From: Aestuariirhabdus sp049985285
Lineage (GTDB): Bacteria > Pseudomonadota > Gammaproteobacteria > Pseudomonadales > Aestuariirhabdaceae
DNA length: 64,000 nt
Reading direction: 5' to 3'
NCBI RefSeq assembly: GCF_049985285.1
Contig: NZ_JBNIEU010000001.1
Span: 496,001 to 560,000, forward strand
Shown: positions 8,465 to 16,696 of the stretch, one piece after another
Numbering within the stretch: position 1 is the stretch's first letter
Layout: the number at the start of each line of letters is the position of its first letter
Position numbers and translations under genes: made by a program
Notes under the pieces: generated by a model
The model's input: the letters and a program-made list of their open reading frames with translations, nothing else
Database searches by the model: none
What the model was told of the DNA's origin: nothing

Positions 8465-9550
8465 ATGCCCTCTCACAAGATCGCAGTAATCGCCGGTGAT
8501 GGAATAGGCCAGGAGGTGATGCCCGAGGGAATTCGAGCGCTTGAGGCCGCCGCGGCCGCCTTCAACATCGATATCGAATGGAGCTATTTCGATTGGGCCT
8601 GTGCAGACTACTATCAACGCCACGGCGAGATGCTGCCCCCGGATTGGTTTTCTACCCTGAGCGAATTTGAAGCGATCTTTTTTGGCTCCGTGGGTTGGCC
8701 GCAGGTGGTACCCGACCATATCTCCTTATGGGGATCACTGTTGCGGTTTCGGCGCGAGTTCGATCAGTACATTAACCTGCGTCCGGTCAAACTGATGCCC
8801 GGCGTTCCCTGCCCGCTGGCGGGGAAAAAGCCGGAAGATATCGATTTTTTGGTGGTACGGGAAAACACCGAAGGGGAATACTCCGATATCGGCGGCATCC
8901 TCTACCCCGGCACAGAGCGCGAGGTGGCTATTCAACAGTCAACCTTCTCCAGGAAAGGCGTCGACAGGGTTCAGCGCTACGCCCTTGAGCTGGCCCAGCA
9001 GCGAGAAAAAAAGCACCTGACATCGGCCACCAAATCCAACGGCATGGCGATCAGCATGCCGTACTGGGATCAACGCATGGCACATAACGCCAAAGACTAC
9101 CCCGACATTAGCGTCGACCAATACCACATCGACATCCTGGCCGCGCGTTTTGTGCTTAGCCCCGAACGCTTCGACGTGGTGGTCGCATCTAACCTGTTTG
9201 GTGACATACTCTCGGATCTCGGCCCCGCCTGCGCCGGCACCATCGGGATTGCGCCTTCGGCCAACCTCAATCCGGAGCGCTCCACGCCGTCTTTATTTGA
9301 ACCGGTACACGGCTCCGCACCCGATATCTATGGACAGAACATTGCCAACCCCATCGCCACCATCTGGTCTGGAGCCATGATGATCGACTTCCTTGGCAAC
9401 GGAGACCGGCGCTACCAGCAGGCCCATGACGCAATTATTAGCGCTATGGAAAAGGTGCTACTGAAAGGCCCGCACACGCCGGATCTCGGGGGCAAGGCCT
9501 CAACCACCGAGGTGGGCGAGGCGATCGCTGCGGCCATCAGGAAGCTTTGA
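8465..9550 (+). CDS. Tartrate / D-malate dehydrogenase (decarboxylating)
   Basis: A 361-residue member of the isocitrate/isopropylmalate dehydrogenase family. N-terminal IAVIAGDGIGQEVMPEG, then SLWGSLLRFRREFDQYINLRP, VVRENTEGEYSD, TSATKSNGM and VVASNLFGDILSDLG are visible. The divalent-metal aspartates lie in FDVVVASNLFGD and SDLGPA. Pattern and length fit NAD-dependent tartrate/D-malate dehydrogenases (TtuC, DmlA) rather than LeuB. Expected reaction is oxidation and decarboxylation of D-malate or tartrate in the cytoplasm. It stands alone on the plus strand between minus-strand genes. A regulator gene such as dmlR is not adjacent. Confidence 0.87.
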   Translation: MPSHKIAVIAGDGIGQEVMPEGIRALEAAAAAFNIDIEWSYFDWACADYYQRHGEMLPPDWFSTLSEFEAIFFGSVGWPQVVPDHISLWGSLLRFRREFDQYINLRPVKLMPGVPCPLAGKKPEDIDFLVVRENTEGEYSDIGGILYPGTEREVAIQQSTFSRKGVDRVQRYALELAQQREKKHLTSATKSNGMAISMPYWDQRMAHNAKDYPDISVDQYHIDILAARFVLSPERFDVVVASNLFGDILSDLGPACAGTIGIAPSANLNPERSTPSLFEPVHGSAPDIYGQNIANPIATIWSGAMMIDFLGNGDRRYQQAHDAIISAMEKVLLKGPHTPDLGGKASTTEVGEAIAAAIRKL

Positions 9551-9615
9551 GTCGAGCGCAAAGAGGAGACCATCACGGGATAGGTAACAACACCTGGCAG
9601 TGATTCGGCGGATGC

Positions 9616-10200
9616 CTATTTTTCGCTACGCCCCATCGCCGCTGCCAGCTGAGTCGAGCCGTTCAGCGTTAACTGCTCCACCACCTGTTGCCTGTCTTTC
9701 GCGGAGCGGTTTTGGCTCAACTTATACTTGCCCTGAAGCTCGCCAATGGTAATTTCAATACCCGCAATGGCTCCGAGCATAGAGGCCTTATACTGCGGCT
9801 GCCACGGGTTCTCGTACTCCGATTCGTACCTATGGGTAAGCGCATTGACGATAGTCTGCACCGCATCCGCGTCATCGATTATCTTGCAGGTACCATAGAC
9901 ATGTACCGCCTGATAGTTCCAGGTCGGCACCCCCGGGCTGGCGTACCAGGCAGGCGAAATGTAATCGTGCGCTCCTTGCAAGGTGACCAACACCTCCTGC
10001 CCGTCAACCTCCTCAAGCTGTGGATTCTGTTTCGCCAGATGACCGAGCAGCTTGCTGTTGTCAGCCGATAACAGAAAGGGAATATGGGTGGAAAACAGCC
10101 TACCGCCCGCATTGGAAATAAGCTGGCCAAACCCGTTGGCATCGATAAATCGGTGCAGTTCGTCGCGATCAGTTACTGCAAAATGTTTGGGAACGTACAT
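9616..10200 (-). CDS. paiB: FMN-binding negative transcriptional regulator, PaiB family
   Basis: A 194-residue PaiB-type protein. It starts MYVPKHFA, continues HIPFLLS and LLGHLAKQNP, then VTLQGAHDYISPAWY and VPTWNYQAVHVYG, all strongly conserved in the family. The fold is a split beta-barrel that binds flavin or haem. In Bacillus, PaiB affects degradative enzyme production and sporulation; in proteobacteria the role is undefined. No polyamine acetyltransferase partner (paiA) lies nearby. Family assignment is firm, but the function in this organism is not. Confidence 0.9.
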   Translation of the reverse strand: MYVPKHFAVTDRDELHRFIDANGFGQLISNAGGRLFSTHIPFLLSADNSKLLGHLAKQNPQLEEVDGQEVLVTLQGAHDYISPAWYASPGVPTWNYQAVHVYGTCKIIDDADAVQTIVNALTHRYESEYENPWQPQYKASMLGAIAGIEITIGELQGKYKLSQNRSAKDRQQVVEQLTLNGSTQLAAAMGRSEK

Positions 10201-10260
10201 AACACCATGGTTCCTTAACGCCGCTAGCCGGCGCCGATTACACCGACTGAGGGAGGATAA

Positions 10261-11055
10261 CTAAAGCGCGGCGGTCTGTGCCGGCGGCAGCTTCCCGCCC
10301 ACCAGCCAGGTGACCAGATTGCTGGCGAGACGACGATTGTTCTCCTTCAGGAAACGGTTCTGAAAAATCGCATCGTCACCAAACACCACCACCTCACCCA
10401 ACCCCATCCCCACCGATACGGCCACCGCCCAGCTTCCGACTGGATTGTTTTCAGGCAACCGGCGCCCCTCCAGGTCGATCCACGCCTGTTCGCCGGTGAA
10501 GGCGATATTGGTGGCGGTTACCGCCGAGGCATTCAGCGCCCAGGCACCGTAGAGATTAAAACTGTCGAGCCCCTCGAACAGAGGGTGGGGGTCGAGCTTG
10601 CGTGCCGAAAAATCGAGTCCGTTCTGGCCCACGCTGTTTTCCATGTCAAATAGCACACTATTGGAAACCATTACCCCCAACCCCGCCAGTAACGGGCCGT
10701 TCAGGGGACCCACGTGAATTAGGATCGCGACTCGACCACCGCCGTGGGCAAACTGGCGGATCGCCTTGATCTCCTGCTGGGTATAGGAGGAGAAGGCACC
10801 GGAGATAATCAGACCATCGACACCGGCCAGGTCAGCATCATTGAGTTGTCGATAGTGGGTCTGCACCCTGTGTCCTGCGCCTTCAATAAGTGCAGCAAGA
10901 CCGCTCAACTGCAGCTCACCCTGGCGGTTCACCGAGAACCGCTGGCCGTGTCCCTCATCCACCAACACCGTTGCGGCAGCCGCTGAGGTACTTAGAAGAA
11001 GAGCAATCCAGAGAGAGAAAAAGCGCACCGGCATCCGTAGCATGAAGAGATCCAT
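10261..11055 (-). CDS. Exported DUF4350-like protein with glutamine-amidotransferase-like fold
   Basis: A 264-residue protein with an N-terminal signal peptide (hydrophobic stretch ending STSAAAATVLV). The mature part resembles DUF4350/GldG-like domains: VLVDEGHGQRF, then DGLIISGAFSSYTQQEIKAI, GGGRVAILIHVG and GEVVVFGDDAIFQN. This layout suggests a class I glutamine amidotransferase-like fold without an obvious catalytic Cys-His pair. It is likely periplasmic. ATG could also be at the second or third methionine of MDLFMLRMPV, giving a shorter and more usual signal peptide. Family-level identification is tentative. Confidence 0.6.
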   Translation of the reverse strand: MDLFMLRMPVRFFSLWIALLLSTSAAAATVLVDEGHGQRFSVNRQGELQLSGLAALIEGAGHRVQTHYRQLNDADLAGVDGLIISGAFSSYTQQEIKAIRQFAHGGGRVAILIHVGPLNGPLLAGLGVMVSNSVLFDMENSVGQNGLDFSARKLDPHPLFEGLDSFNLYGAWALNASAVTATNIAFTGEQAWIDLEGRRLPENNPVGSWAVAVSVGMGLGEVVVFGDDAIFQNRFLKENNRRLASNLVTWLVGGKLPPAQTAAL

Positions 11056-11228
11056 CAGTGGTTGGGCGGGCCGCCATGAGCGCTCCGCAAAAAAACCAGT
11101 TTACCCCAATCTTGCGCGTTGCGCTGTGTTCACGGCCAACCACTCGATAGATCCCTGTTAGTCCCATAATCAGGGGCTGGAGGCGCTCGATGCACACCGG
11201 CGACTGAAGACGGCTTATCCAGGGTTCA

Positions 11229-11681
11229 TCAAACCGACCACACCATCTGTGCCAGGCGTTCACCAAAGAACCAGACTCGCGTGAAGGGGCCGGGATACTG
11301 CACTACCAAAGGGCGAATCAGGGCCAACATCTCGCTATCGGGTGCAGCCAGGCGGCCCCGTTTGTAACACAGCAACTCCACAGGCCTGGAGACAGGATAG
11401 TGCTTCCTGAGTTTCTTGCGCACAATACGCTCGGCGGGATCTGCTACCCAAAGGCGATCGCTGCGCTGCAACAGCGTCCTCCCATCCAGCTGGGCCAGGT
11501 TCTCATCGCACAACTCGGTCAGTTCGAAATACACCCACTCCCCGCCATGGTAACGACAGCGTATATCCGGTTTGGGGGGATAGCATTTACGGACAGTATC
11601 GATCTCTATCGGCAAGCCCGCGACGCGCACGAACTCCTTGAATACACGAACCTCCTCGACCCCCTTATCCTGCTCCGACAT
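11229..11681 (-). CDS. Hypothetical protein, possible nuclease-like fold
   Basis: A 150-residue soluble protein that I do not recognise. It has YPPKPDIRCRY followed after a few residues by VYFELTEL, a spacing of acidic residues (D ... E-x-T) reminiscent of PD-(D/E)XK-type nucleases. It then has a basic region, IVRKKLRKHY. The resemblance is weak and only suggestive. It lies between the DUF4350-like gene and sugE on the same strand, 22 bp from sugE, without operon logic that helps. The ORF is well formed with an acidic N-terminus. Confidence 0.55.
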   Translation of the reverse strand: MSEQDKGVEEVRVFKEFVRVAGLPIEIDTVRKCYPPKPDIRCRYHGGEWVYFELTELCDENLAQLDGRTLLQRSDRLWVADPAERIVRKKLRKHYPVSRPVELLCYKRGRLAAPDSEMLALIRPLVVQYPGPFTRVWFFGERLAQMVWSV

Positions 11682-11703
11682 CTACCGCCCTCGCCCCCTG
11701 CAG

Positions 11704-12033
11704 TTATACTGACGACTGCATTGATGCCAGCTTCAACCCGGCAATACCGCAGACGATCAACAGCAAGCAAAAGATTCGCAACCATTCGCGAGACTCGTCA
11801 AACAGGAGCATTCCCAGCACCGCAACACCCACCGCGCCGATGCCGGTCCATACCGCATACGCGGTGCCCACGGGGATCGATTTCATGGCCAGCGACAACA
11901 GCCAGAAACTGGCCCCCATCGCCACAATCGTCAGCAGTGAAGGTAGCGGCCGGGAAAAGCCCTCCGTATATTTGAGCCCAATAGCCCAGCCGCACTCGAG
12001 TAACCCTGCCACGAACAGATAGATCCAGGCCAT
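11704..12033 (-). CDS. gdx: SMR-family guanidinium exporter SugE/Gdx
   Basis: A 109-residue, four-helix small multidrug resistance protein. The N-terminal MAWIYLFVAGLLECGWAIGL carries the conserved membrane glutamate (E13) needed for proton-coupled export. WTGIGAVG in helix 3 matches the Gdx/SugE branch, which exports guanidinium, rather than EmrE. AGGCAAAATG gives a usable ribosome site. No guanidine riboswitch was found upstream, where the sequence overlaps the YkoF-like gene region. Activity on quaternary ammonium compounds is an alternative. Confidence 0.87.
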   Translation of the reverse strand: MAWIYLFVAGLLECGWAIGLKYTEGFSRPLPSLLTIVAMGASFWLLSLAMKSIPVGTAYAVWTGIGAVGVAVLGMLLFDESREWLRIFCLLLIVCGIAGLKLASMQSSV

Positions 12034-12093
12034 TTTGCCTCCAGCGTTTCATGGGTAATCAACCAACAGAGCCCGGGCACCCAATTATCCGGA

Positions 12094-12354
12094 TCAATCT
12101 CTGGGACGCCGATCGCTATTGATAAATTTGGCAACGAACACCGCCGTGCCATAGGCTTCAAAAGAGCGTTTCATCAAACGGGACAGGGCTGCCATCACCC
12201 GATCGTACTCCCCGAATAATTGAGTACTCATGCGGTTGGGTACCACCGCCAGCTCGCCCTCTTGGCCCAGCTCATCGATCAGCGCCAAAATCGGCCCCTT
12301 GTAGTCATCCTGCAGCGGATAAAAACTCAGCTCGACGGACAGTTCCATGATCAC
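12094..12354 (-). CDS. YkoF-like thiamine/hydroxymethylpyrimidine-binding domain protein
   Basis: An 86-residue protein resembling the single-domain YkoF family (MELSVELSFYPLQDDY at the N-terminus, then MSTQLFGEYDRVM and AVFVAKFIN). YkoF of Bacillus binds thiamine or its pyrimidine half, but the role of short gammaproteobacterial forms is unknown. The start at 12354 overlaps the stop of the DUF2959 gene by four bases, so the two are likely one transcript; ATG at 12348 is an alternative start two codons in. No thiamine transporter is adjacent. Confidence 0.68.
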   Translation of the reverse strand: MIMELSVELSFYPLQDDYKGPILALIDELGQEGELAVVPNRMSTQLFGEYDRVMAALSRLMKRSFEAYGTAVFVAKFINSDRRPRD

Positions 12355-13001
12355 CCCTCCTGCAAGGTTTTAAGAAAAGCTTCCGACTCGGCGATGGAGC
12401 GCTCCATCTCGGCGACCAGACGTCCCACATTGCCCTGGATGGATTTCAGCTCTCCCTTGAGGGAATCGATCGCGCGAGCATTGAGGTTGTGCTTGAGAAA
12501 CAGCACCTGATCCTGCAACGCCGACAGTACCGGTTTCATGCTGGCCTCCGAGCGGCGCATCGCCTTGAGCAGGCTCTTGTACTTGCGCTCGGTGCTCACC
12601 AATTTACTCTCACTCTGCTTGCGCAAGCTGGCGTTGGAGTAGAGTTTGAGTTCGTCGCGCCACTCATCAAACAGGGCTTCCGATACATCTTCTACGGCGG
12701 CAATGCGATCGCTTACCGCCTCCGCCGCATCGCGGCTGGCTTCATACTCATCGTTAAGCAGATCATATTTATCCGCCAGCGCCTGATCCTCCACCGTGAC
12801 CACCGAACGATAACGTTCCAACGCCGACTTGAACTGATCTTTCGCCTCAGCCTGCACATCACGGGCCTCCTCCACGCGATCGGTCATGATGTCGCGCTTG
12901 TGAACGCCTACCTGCTCCATCGCACTGTAATAGGTGCTTTGGCAGCCGCTCAACAGTAACAGGCTGGCGGCCATTGCCAGGGATCGTCCAATCGTAGTCA
13001 T
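12351..13001 (-). CDS. DUF2959 lipoprotein with long coiled coil
   Basis: A 216-residue DUF2959 protein. ATG at 13001 is chosen because AAGGAG lies six bases upstream and gives a clean lipoprotein signal (MTTIGRSLAMAASLLLLSGC). The remainder is highly charged and helical, with YYSAMEQVGVHKRDIMTDRV typical of the family and a predicted coiled coil over most of its length. It is found widely in marine gammaproteobacteria and is of unknown function. It overlaps the downstream YkoF-like gene by four bases. Confidence 0.85.
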   Translation of the reverse strand: MTTIGRSLAMAASLLLLSGCQSTYYSAMEQVGVHKRDIMTDRVEEARDVQAEAKDQFKSALERYRSVVTVEDQALADKYDLLNDEYEASRDAAEAVSDRIAAVEDVSEALFDEWRDELKLYSNASLRKQSESKLVSTERKYKSLLKAMRRSEASMKPVLSALQDQVLFLKHNLNARAIDSLKGELKSIQGNVGRLVAEMERSIAESEAFLKTLQEG

Positions 13002-13041
13002 GCTCACTCCTTTGATTTTTTGATGGTGTGCAAAGACCTGA

Positions 13042-13518
13042 CTAGAGCGCACTCAAGGTGGTTTCCGCGCTGCTCAGATCGATGCCTTTTTCGTCCACAT
13101 TCAACCGCTCAATCACGCCATCATTCACGATCATGGCGTAACGCTTGCTGCGCGTTCCCATAAAAAACGCCGAGGCGTCCTTACTCAATCCCAATGAGGT
13201 CGCCAACTCGCCATTGCCATCTGCCAGCATAATAATCCCTTGTGCATTTTGGTCCCGCCCCCAGGCGGCCATCACAAAGGCATCATTCACAGAGGTACAG
13301 ATAATACTATCGACACCTTTGGCCTTAATGGCATCGGCCTGCACCACAAAGCCCGGCAGGTGAGTTTTGGAGCATCCGGGAGTAAAGGCACCCGGAACCG
13401 CAAACATCACCACGCGTTTACCGCCAAACAACGACTCGGTGGTGACCGCTTCGGGGCCGCTGACTCCCATAACCTGCAGGGTTAGAGAGGGGATTCTATC
13501 GCCTACCTGTACGCTCAT
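13042..13518 (-). CDS. Peroxiredoxin, PrxV type
   Basis: A 158-residue thiol peroxidase. The peroxidatic cysteine sits in the motif FAVPGAFTPGCSKTHLPGF, the signature of type V peroxiredoxins. It should reduce hydrogen peroxide and organic hydroperoxides in the cytoplasm using glutathione or glutaredoxin. Start ATG at 13518 follows AAGGTG at six bases; three further residues upstream in frame are unlikely to be used. No fused glutaredoxin domain is present. No OxyR site was recognised upstream. Confidence 0.92.
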   Translation of the reverse strand: MSVQVGDRIPSLTLQVMGVSGPEAVTTESLFGGKRVVMFAVPGAFTPGCSKTHLPGFVVQADAIKAKGVDSIICTSVNDAFVMAAWGRDQNAQGIIMLADGNGELATSLGLSKDASAFFMGTRSKRYAMIVNDGVIERLNVDEKGIDLSSAETTLSAL

Positions 13519-13747
13519 ACGCCACACCTTATAAATAAAATACCGATTACCCAGTCTATGTGGATGCCAAGGGGAGTCAAGCGAAGATCACGCTTCCAGC
13601 CACACCCAGCCCCGCTGCAACTTCCCGTCAAGGTAGCAGCCATAGCTTGCAATCATGGCCTGTAACTATGGTCTTTAACCATGGCCCGCCACTACGCCAC
13701 AGCGCAGACCTTCCACCAATACGACAAACACTCATATGATTCCGACG

Positions 13748-14467
13748 CTAAAAAAAACTCAACAGTGATGGCAATATCAGCGCGGTAATACAGGCCGACA
13801 ACGCCATCGCCAGACCGGAAAACGCCCCCATCTGTTGGCTCACCTGAAACGCCCGCGCGGTGCCTATGCCATGGGCTGAAACTCCCATAGCAACCCCCTT
13901 GACGCTGTCATCCTGAACCCCCAGCAACGCCATCAAGCGGGTTCCCACTACTGCACCGAGTATCCCCGTACTCACTACCAACACCGCGGTCAGGGAGGGC
14001 AGACCGCCGATCTGCTCGGAGATACCCATCGCAACCGGCGCCGTAACCGACTTGGGCGCAAGGGAGAGTTGCGTTTCCAGGCTGGCCCCCAGCCCCCGTG
14101 CGATCAGCAGGGCACTGATCGCCCCCGAGATGCTCCCCGCCAACAGCCCGCCAAGCAGGGGAAACCAGACCTTTCGCAACCGCTCCCGCTGCTGGTAGAG
14201 CGGAACCGCCAGCGCCACCGTCGCCGGCCCCAACAGGAAATGGACAAACTGGCCGCCCTCAAAATAGGTTTCATAGTGGGTGCCGGACAGTAACAGTACG
14301 GCGATCACCAACACCACACTGGTCACCACCGGATTCAACAGGGGGTGGGTACCAGTGGCATGATAGATGCGGTGGCCGAGGCTGTATGCCACCAGAGTCA
14401 GGGTCAGCCCTAGCAGGGGCGTCGCGCTCAGGTAAACCCAAATCGCCGCCAGATCGGTGTTAACCAT
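13748..14467 (-). CDS. lrgB: LrgB/CidB-family membrane protein
   Basis: A 239-residue polytopic protein of the LrgB/YohK family. Hallmarks are LLNPVVTSVVLVI, FLLGPATVALAVPLYQQ, SVTAPVAMGISEQIGG and GVSAHGIGTARAFQ. LrgB works with the holin-like LrgA in murein hydrolase control or in transport of small acids. Plant and bacterial homologues move glycolate and pyruvate. It overlaps the upstream lrgA by eight bases, forming a two-gene operon. No LytR/LysR partner is adjacent. Confidence 0.91.
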   Translation of the reverse strand: MVNTDLAAIWVYLSATPLLGLTLTLVAYSLGHRIYHATGTHPLLNPVVTSVVLVIAVLLLSGTHYETYFEGGQFVHFLLGPATVALAVPLYQQRERLRKVWFPLLGGLLAGSISGAISALLIARGLGASLETQLSLAPKSVTAPVAMGISEQIGGLPSLTAVLVVSTGILGAVVGTRLMALLGVQDDSVKGVAMGVSAHGIGTARAFQVSQQMGAFSGLAMALSACITALILPSLLSFF

Positions 14468-14828
14468 CGTTACTCTCTCCCCGGGCAGCCCACCGCAGCA
14501 GCCCCTGCATCACCAGAGCGGTAACCACCATACCGATCAGCGTGCTGACAACCAGCGCCACCGCAATAGGCAGCCACTCGGCACCCATGCGATCGATATG
14601 CACCATCAAACCGACGCCGGCGGGAACAAACAGTAGCGACAGATGGGCCAACAACGCAGCGGAAGCCGTTTGCAGGGGCGGGTCAACACGGCGACGCACA
14701 AGCAACCCTAGCAGCAGCAAACACAGACCGACCACTGGCCCCGGAATCGGTACAGACAACAACCGCACCGAGACCTCTCCCAACAACTGGCACAGTAATA
14801 ACAGGGTAATGCCATTAAGAAACGCGAT
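14460..14828 (-). CDS. lrgA: LrgA/CidA holin-like protein with apparent ATC start
   Basis: A CidA/LrgA protein with typical LLGEVSVRLLSVPIPGPVVG. From the first conventional start (TTG at 14786) it is 108 residues and lacks part of the first membrane helix. The frame stays open upstream, reading A-F-L-N-G-I-T-L-L-L-L-C-Q, to an ATC at 14826-14828. Five bases before it is GAGGT; a stop follows two codons further up. ATC gives 122 residues, a normal family length. An ATG nearby is in another frame. So either ATC is the start, or a point change has altered an ATG. LrgA oligomers are thought to act with LrgB, whose gene overlaps this one. Confidence 0.7.
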   Translation of the reverse strand: MAFLNGITLLLLCQLLGEVSVRLLSVPIPGPVVGLCLLLLGLLVRRRVDPPLQTASAALLAHLSLLFVPAGVGLMVHIDRMGAEWLPIAVALVVSTLIGMVVTALVMQGLLRWAARGESNDG

Positions 14829-14984
14829 AGGTCACCTCTCTGGCGGTTGAACAACCGCAATAGGGGGAAGCGCTCAAAACAGGCGTATCCGCAGGAGCGC
14901 TCCCCCACCAGTATACCCCGCTTCTGCCCGGTCATCTCCGCACAATGGGATAAAACTTCCACCAAGTGGAATAACTGAAACCAC

Positions 14985-16289
14985 CTAGGGGGCGATGAAC
15001 CAGACCCCCCCCACCACCAGTACCGACATCAGCGCCGTGTACCCCAGGTTCCATCGCATAATGTGGAATGAATCGACACCATAGCGCCCCTGCATACCCA
15101 GGTTCATCCCCGATAGCGGACCCACCGCCGACCCCAGCGCCCAGGAGGAGAGAAACACCAGCGCCAGCAGCGTATGGTCTGGCTCCAGCGGGGCCAACAA
15201 CGACCCTACCAACGCGATGCTGATAATCGGGTGCACCCCAACCACCGCCATGATCACGATCCCCACGTAGGCTACGGTGGCTTCGGGCGCACCAAACTGC
15301 TGCAGGGGAAATTCACTGGCAAAGGTGACCGACAAGCGCTCCAATCCATACCCCAAAATGCCGGCCGCCTGAAACAGCGTCAATTCGTTACCCATCTGGG
15401 GAAGGCGCTGCCCACAGTGACCGGCTACCAATCGAACCAGCGGATTACGACGCACCGATAGCACCACTGCGGCCAGCAGAGGTGCCAACAGGGTGATCAA
15501 TGCCAGCACCGAAAGGGACGGGTATAGCGCGTGGGCGACGAATACAGCCGCCGCCAGCAACATGGGCAACCACAAGCCGCCAAAGTGCATCGGATACCCG
15601 GTAAACTCATGCACCGGCCCCTGCTGGCCCCTCCCCACCTGCCACCCGGTCAACAACAAAGCCGCTGCCGCCAGGGGCATCCCGACCAACCATAAACGCG
15701 GCAAGCTCGCCTCGGGGGCGTAGCTCAGCGCCACCGCCATAGCGGCGAAAAAAGGCGACCAGAAAGCCGCTGCAGAAAATCCTCGCACCAACACCACCAC
15801 CTGGGCACGCTCAAGCTTCAACCTCCGGGAGATGCGGTCACCAATAATAAACACCGACGACAGGTTAATCACCGCGCCAAACAGATGTACCGCCAGCAAG
15901 GAGGAGGCAACCGCATGCTTTCCCTGGGGCAGCTTCTCACCCGCCTCCTGCTCTGGCCGGCTGATCAGCGCCAGGAAACTGACCGCCACCAGCATGGAGA
16001 TAAGGGCACTGTTGCCCGCCAGCAGTGCTTGCACATCCAATGTTGCACCCCGTTGCAGGCCCCAACCCAGTGCCGCAAACCCCGCCACCAGCAGTGTCAT
16101 GGACTGTACTCGGTTGCGCCGCGCCAACCGCGGCCATAACAGTACAACCGCACCCCAGTAGGCGACACCGGCCACGGCCAAAGGCAGCGGGGCTCCGGCA
16201 ATAATGGCTATGACCAGCGATAACCCACAAAAAATCAGGCCGCCAGCCAGCGGCACTATTTTGGATTGCCAGAAGGACCCGGCTGTCAC
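14985..16289 (-). CDS. Polytopic membrane protein, ion-transporter-superfamily-like
   Basis: A 434-residue protein with roughly 11-12 hydrophobic segments. It has paired motif-like loops (for example IIGDRISRRLKL near the middle and SAVGPLSGMNLGMQGRYG near the end) that suggest a carrier of the ion-transporter (IT) superfamily with an internal repeat. I cannot name a substrate. Start GTG at 16289 shares one base with the stop of the upstream VOC gene (TAGTG), so the two are probably co-transcribed. Arsenite, anion or organic acid transport are all possible. Confidence 0.6.
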   Translation of the reverse strand: MTAGSFWQSKIVPLAGGLIFCGLSLVIAIIAGAPLPLAVAGVAYWGAVVLLWPRLARRNRVQSMTLLVAGFAALGWGLQRGATLDVQALLAGNSALISMLVAVSFLALISRPEQEAGEKLPQGKHAVASSLLAVHLFGAVINLSSVFIIGDRISRRLKLERAQVVVLVRGFSAAAFWSPFFAAMAVALSYAPEASLPRLWLVGMPLAAAALLLTGWQVGRGQQGPVHEFTGYPMHFGGLWLPMLLAAAVFVAHALYPSLSVLALITLLAPLLAAVVLSVRRNPLVRLVAGHCGQRLPQMGNELTLFQAAGILGYGLERLSVTFASEFPLQQFGAPEATVAYVGIVIMAVVGVHPIISIALVGSLLAPLEPDHTLLALVFLSSWALGSAVGPLSGMNLGMQGRYGVDSFHIMRWNLGYTALMSVLVVGGVWFIAP

Positions 16290-16642
16290 TACCGGTCCGA
16301 CCAGACCGCAAACTCATTGCCGCAGGAATCGCTGAAATGAAAACGACGCCCTCCGGGGAAGGCAAACACCGGCTTCACAATGGCACCCCCGGCTTGCTCG
16401 ATCTTGCTTTGTGTCTGCTGCAGATCGTTGCTGTAGAACACGATCAATACGCTGCCATTAGCGGTACTGGCGGCAAGGTCGGCACGGTAGAAGCCGCCAT
16501 TGATTCCGGCCCCGTCGAACGCACAATACTCCTCGCCATAATCGGTAAACGACCAGCCAAACACCGCCCCGAAAAACTGTTTCGCCGCGGCGATATCCCG
16601 CGCGGGAAACTCAACGTAGTTGATGGTTTCATGTTGATGCAT
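16289..16642 (-). CDS. VOC (glyoxalase/bleomycin-resistance fold) protein
   Basis: A 117-residue vicinal-oxygen-chelate domain: NYVEFPARDIAAAKQFFGAVF at the N-terminus, a central GGFYRADL and the C-terminal GGRRFHFSDSCGNEFAVWSD. The metal-binding positions are plausible (H5/E8 region and E near the end), but the substrate is unknown. It is directly followed by the transporter gene with a one-base overlap. Many such proteins are uncharacterised. Confidence 0.83.
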   Translation of the reverse strand: MHQHETINYVEFPARDIAAAKQFFGAVFGWSFTDYGEEYCAFDGAGINGGFYRADLAASTANGSVLIVFYSNDLQQTQSKIEQAGGAIVKPVFAFPGGRRFHFSDSCGNEFAVWSDR

Positions 16643-16696
16643 TGCTGTCTCCTCCCATGGAAAACCCTGTTGACACCCGCTCTCCCGGTGGCACTC

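Noticed and set aside
12034..12110. Guanidine riboswitch upstream of gdx
   Set aside because: No ykkC or mini-ykkC hairpins with ACGR loops are present; the region overlaps the preceding gene end.
14708..14965. 85-residue frame overlapping lrgA upstream
   Set aside because: Cys/Arg-rich and out of frame with LrgA; it contains the nearby ATG but does not encode family residues.
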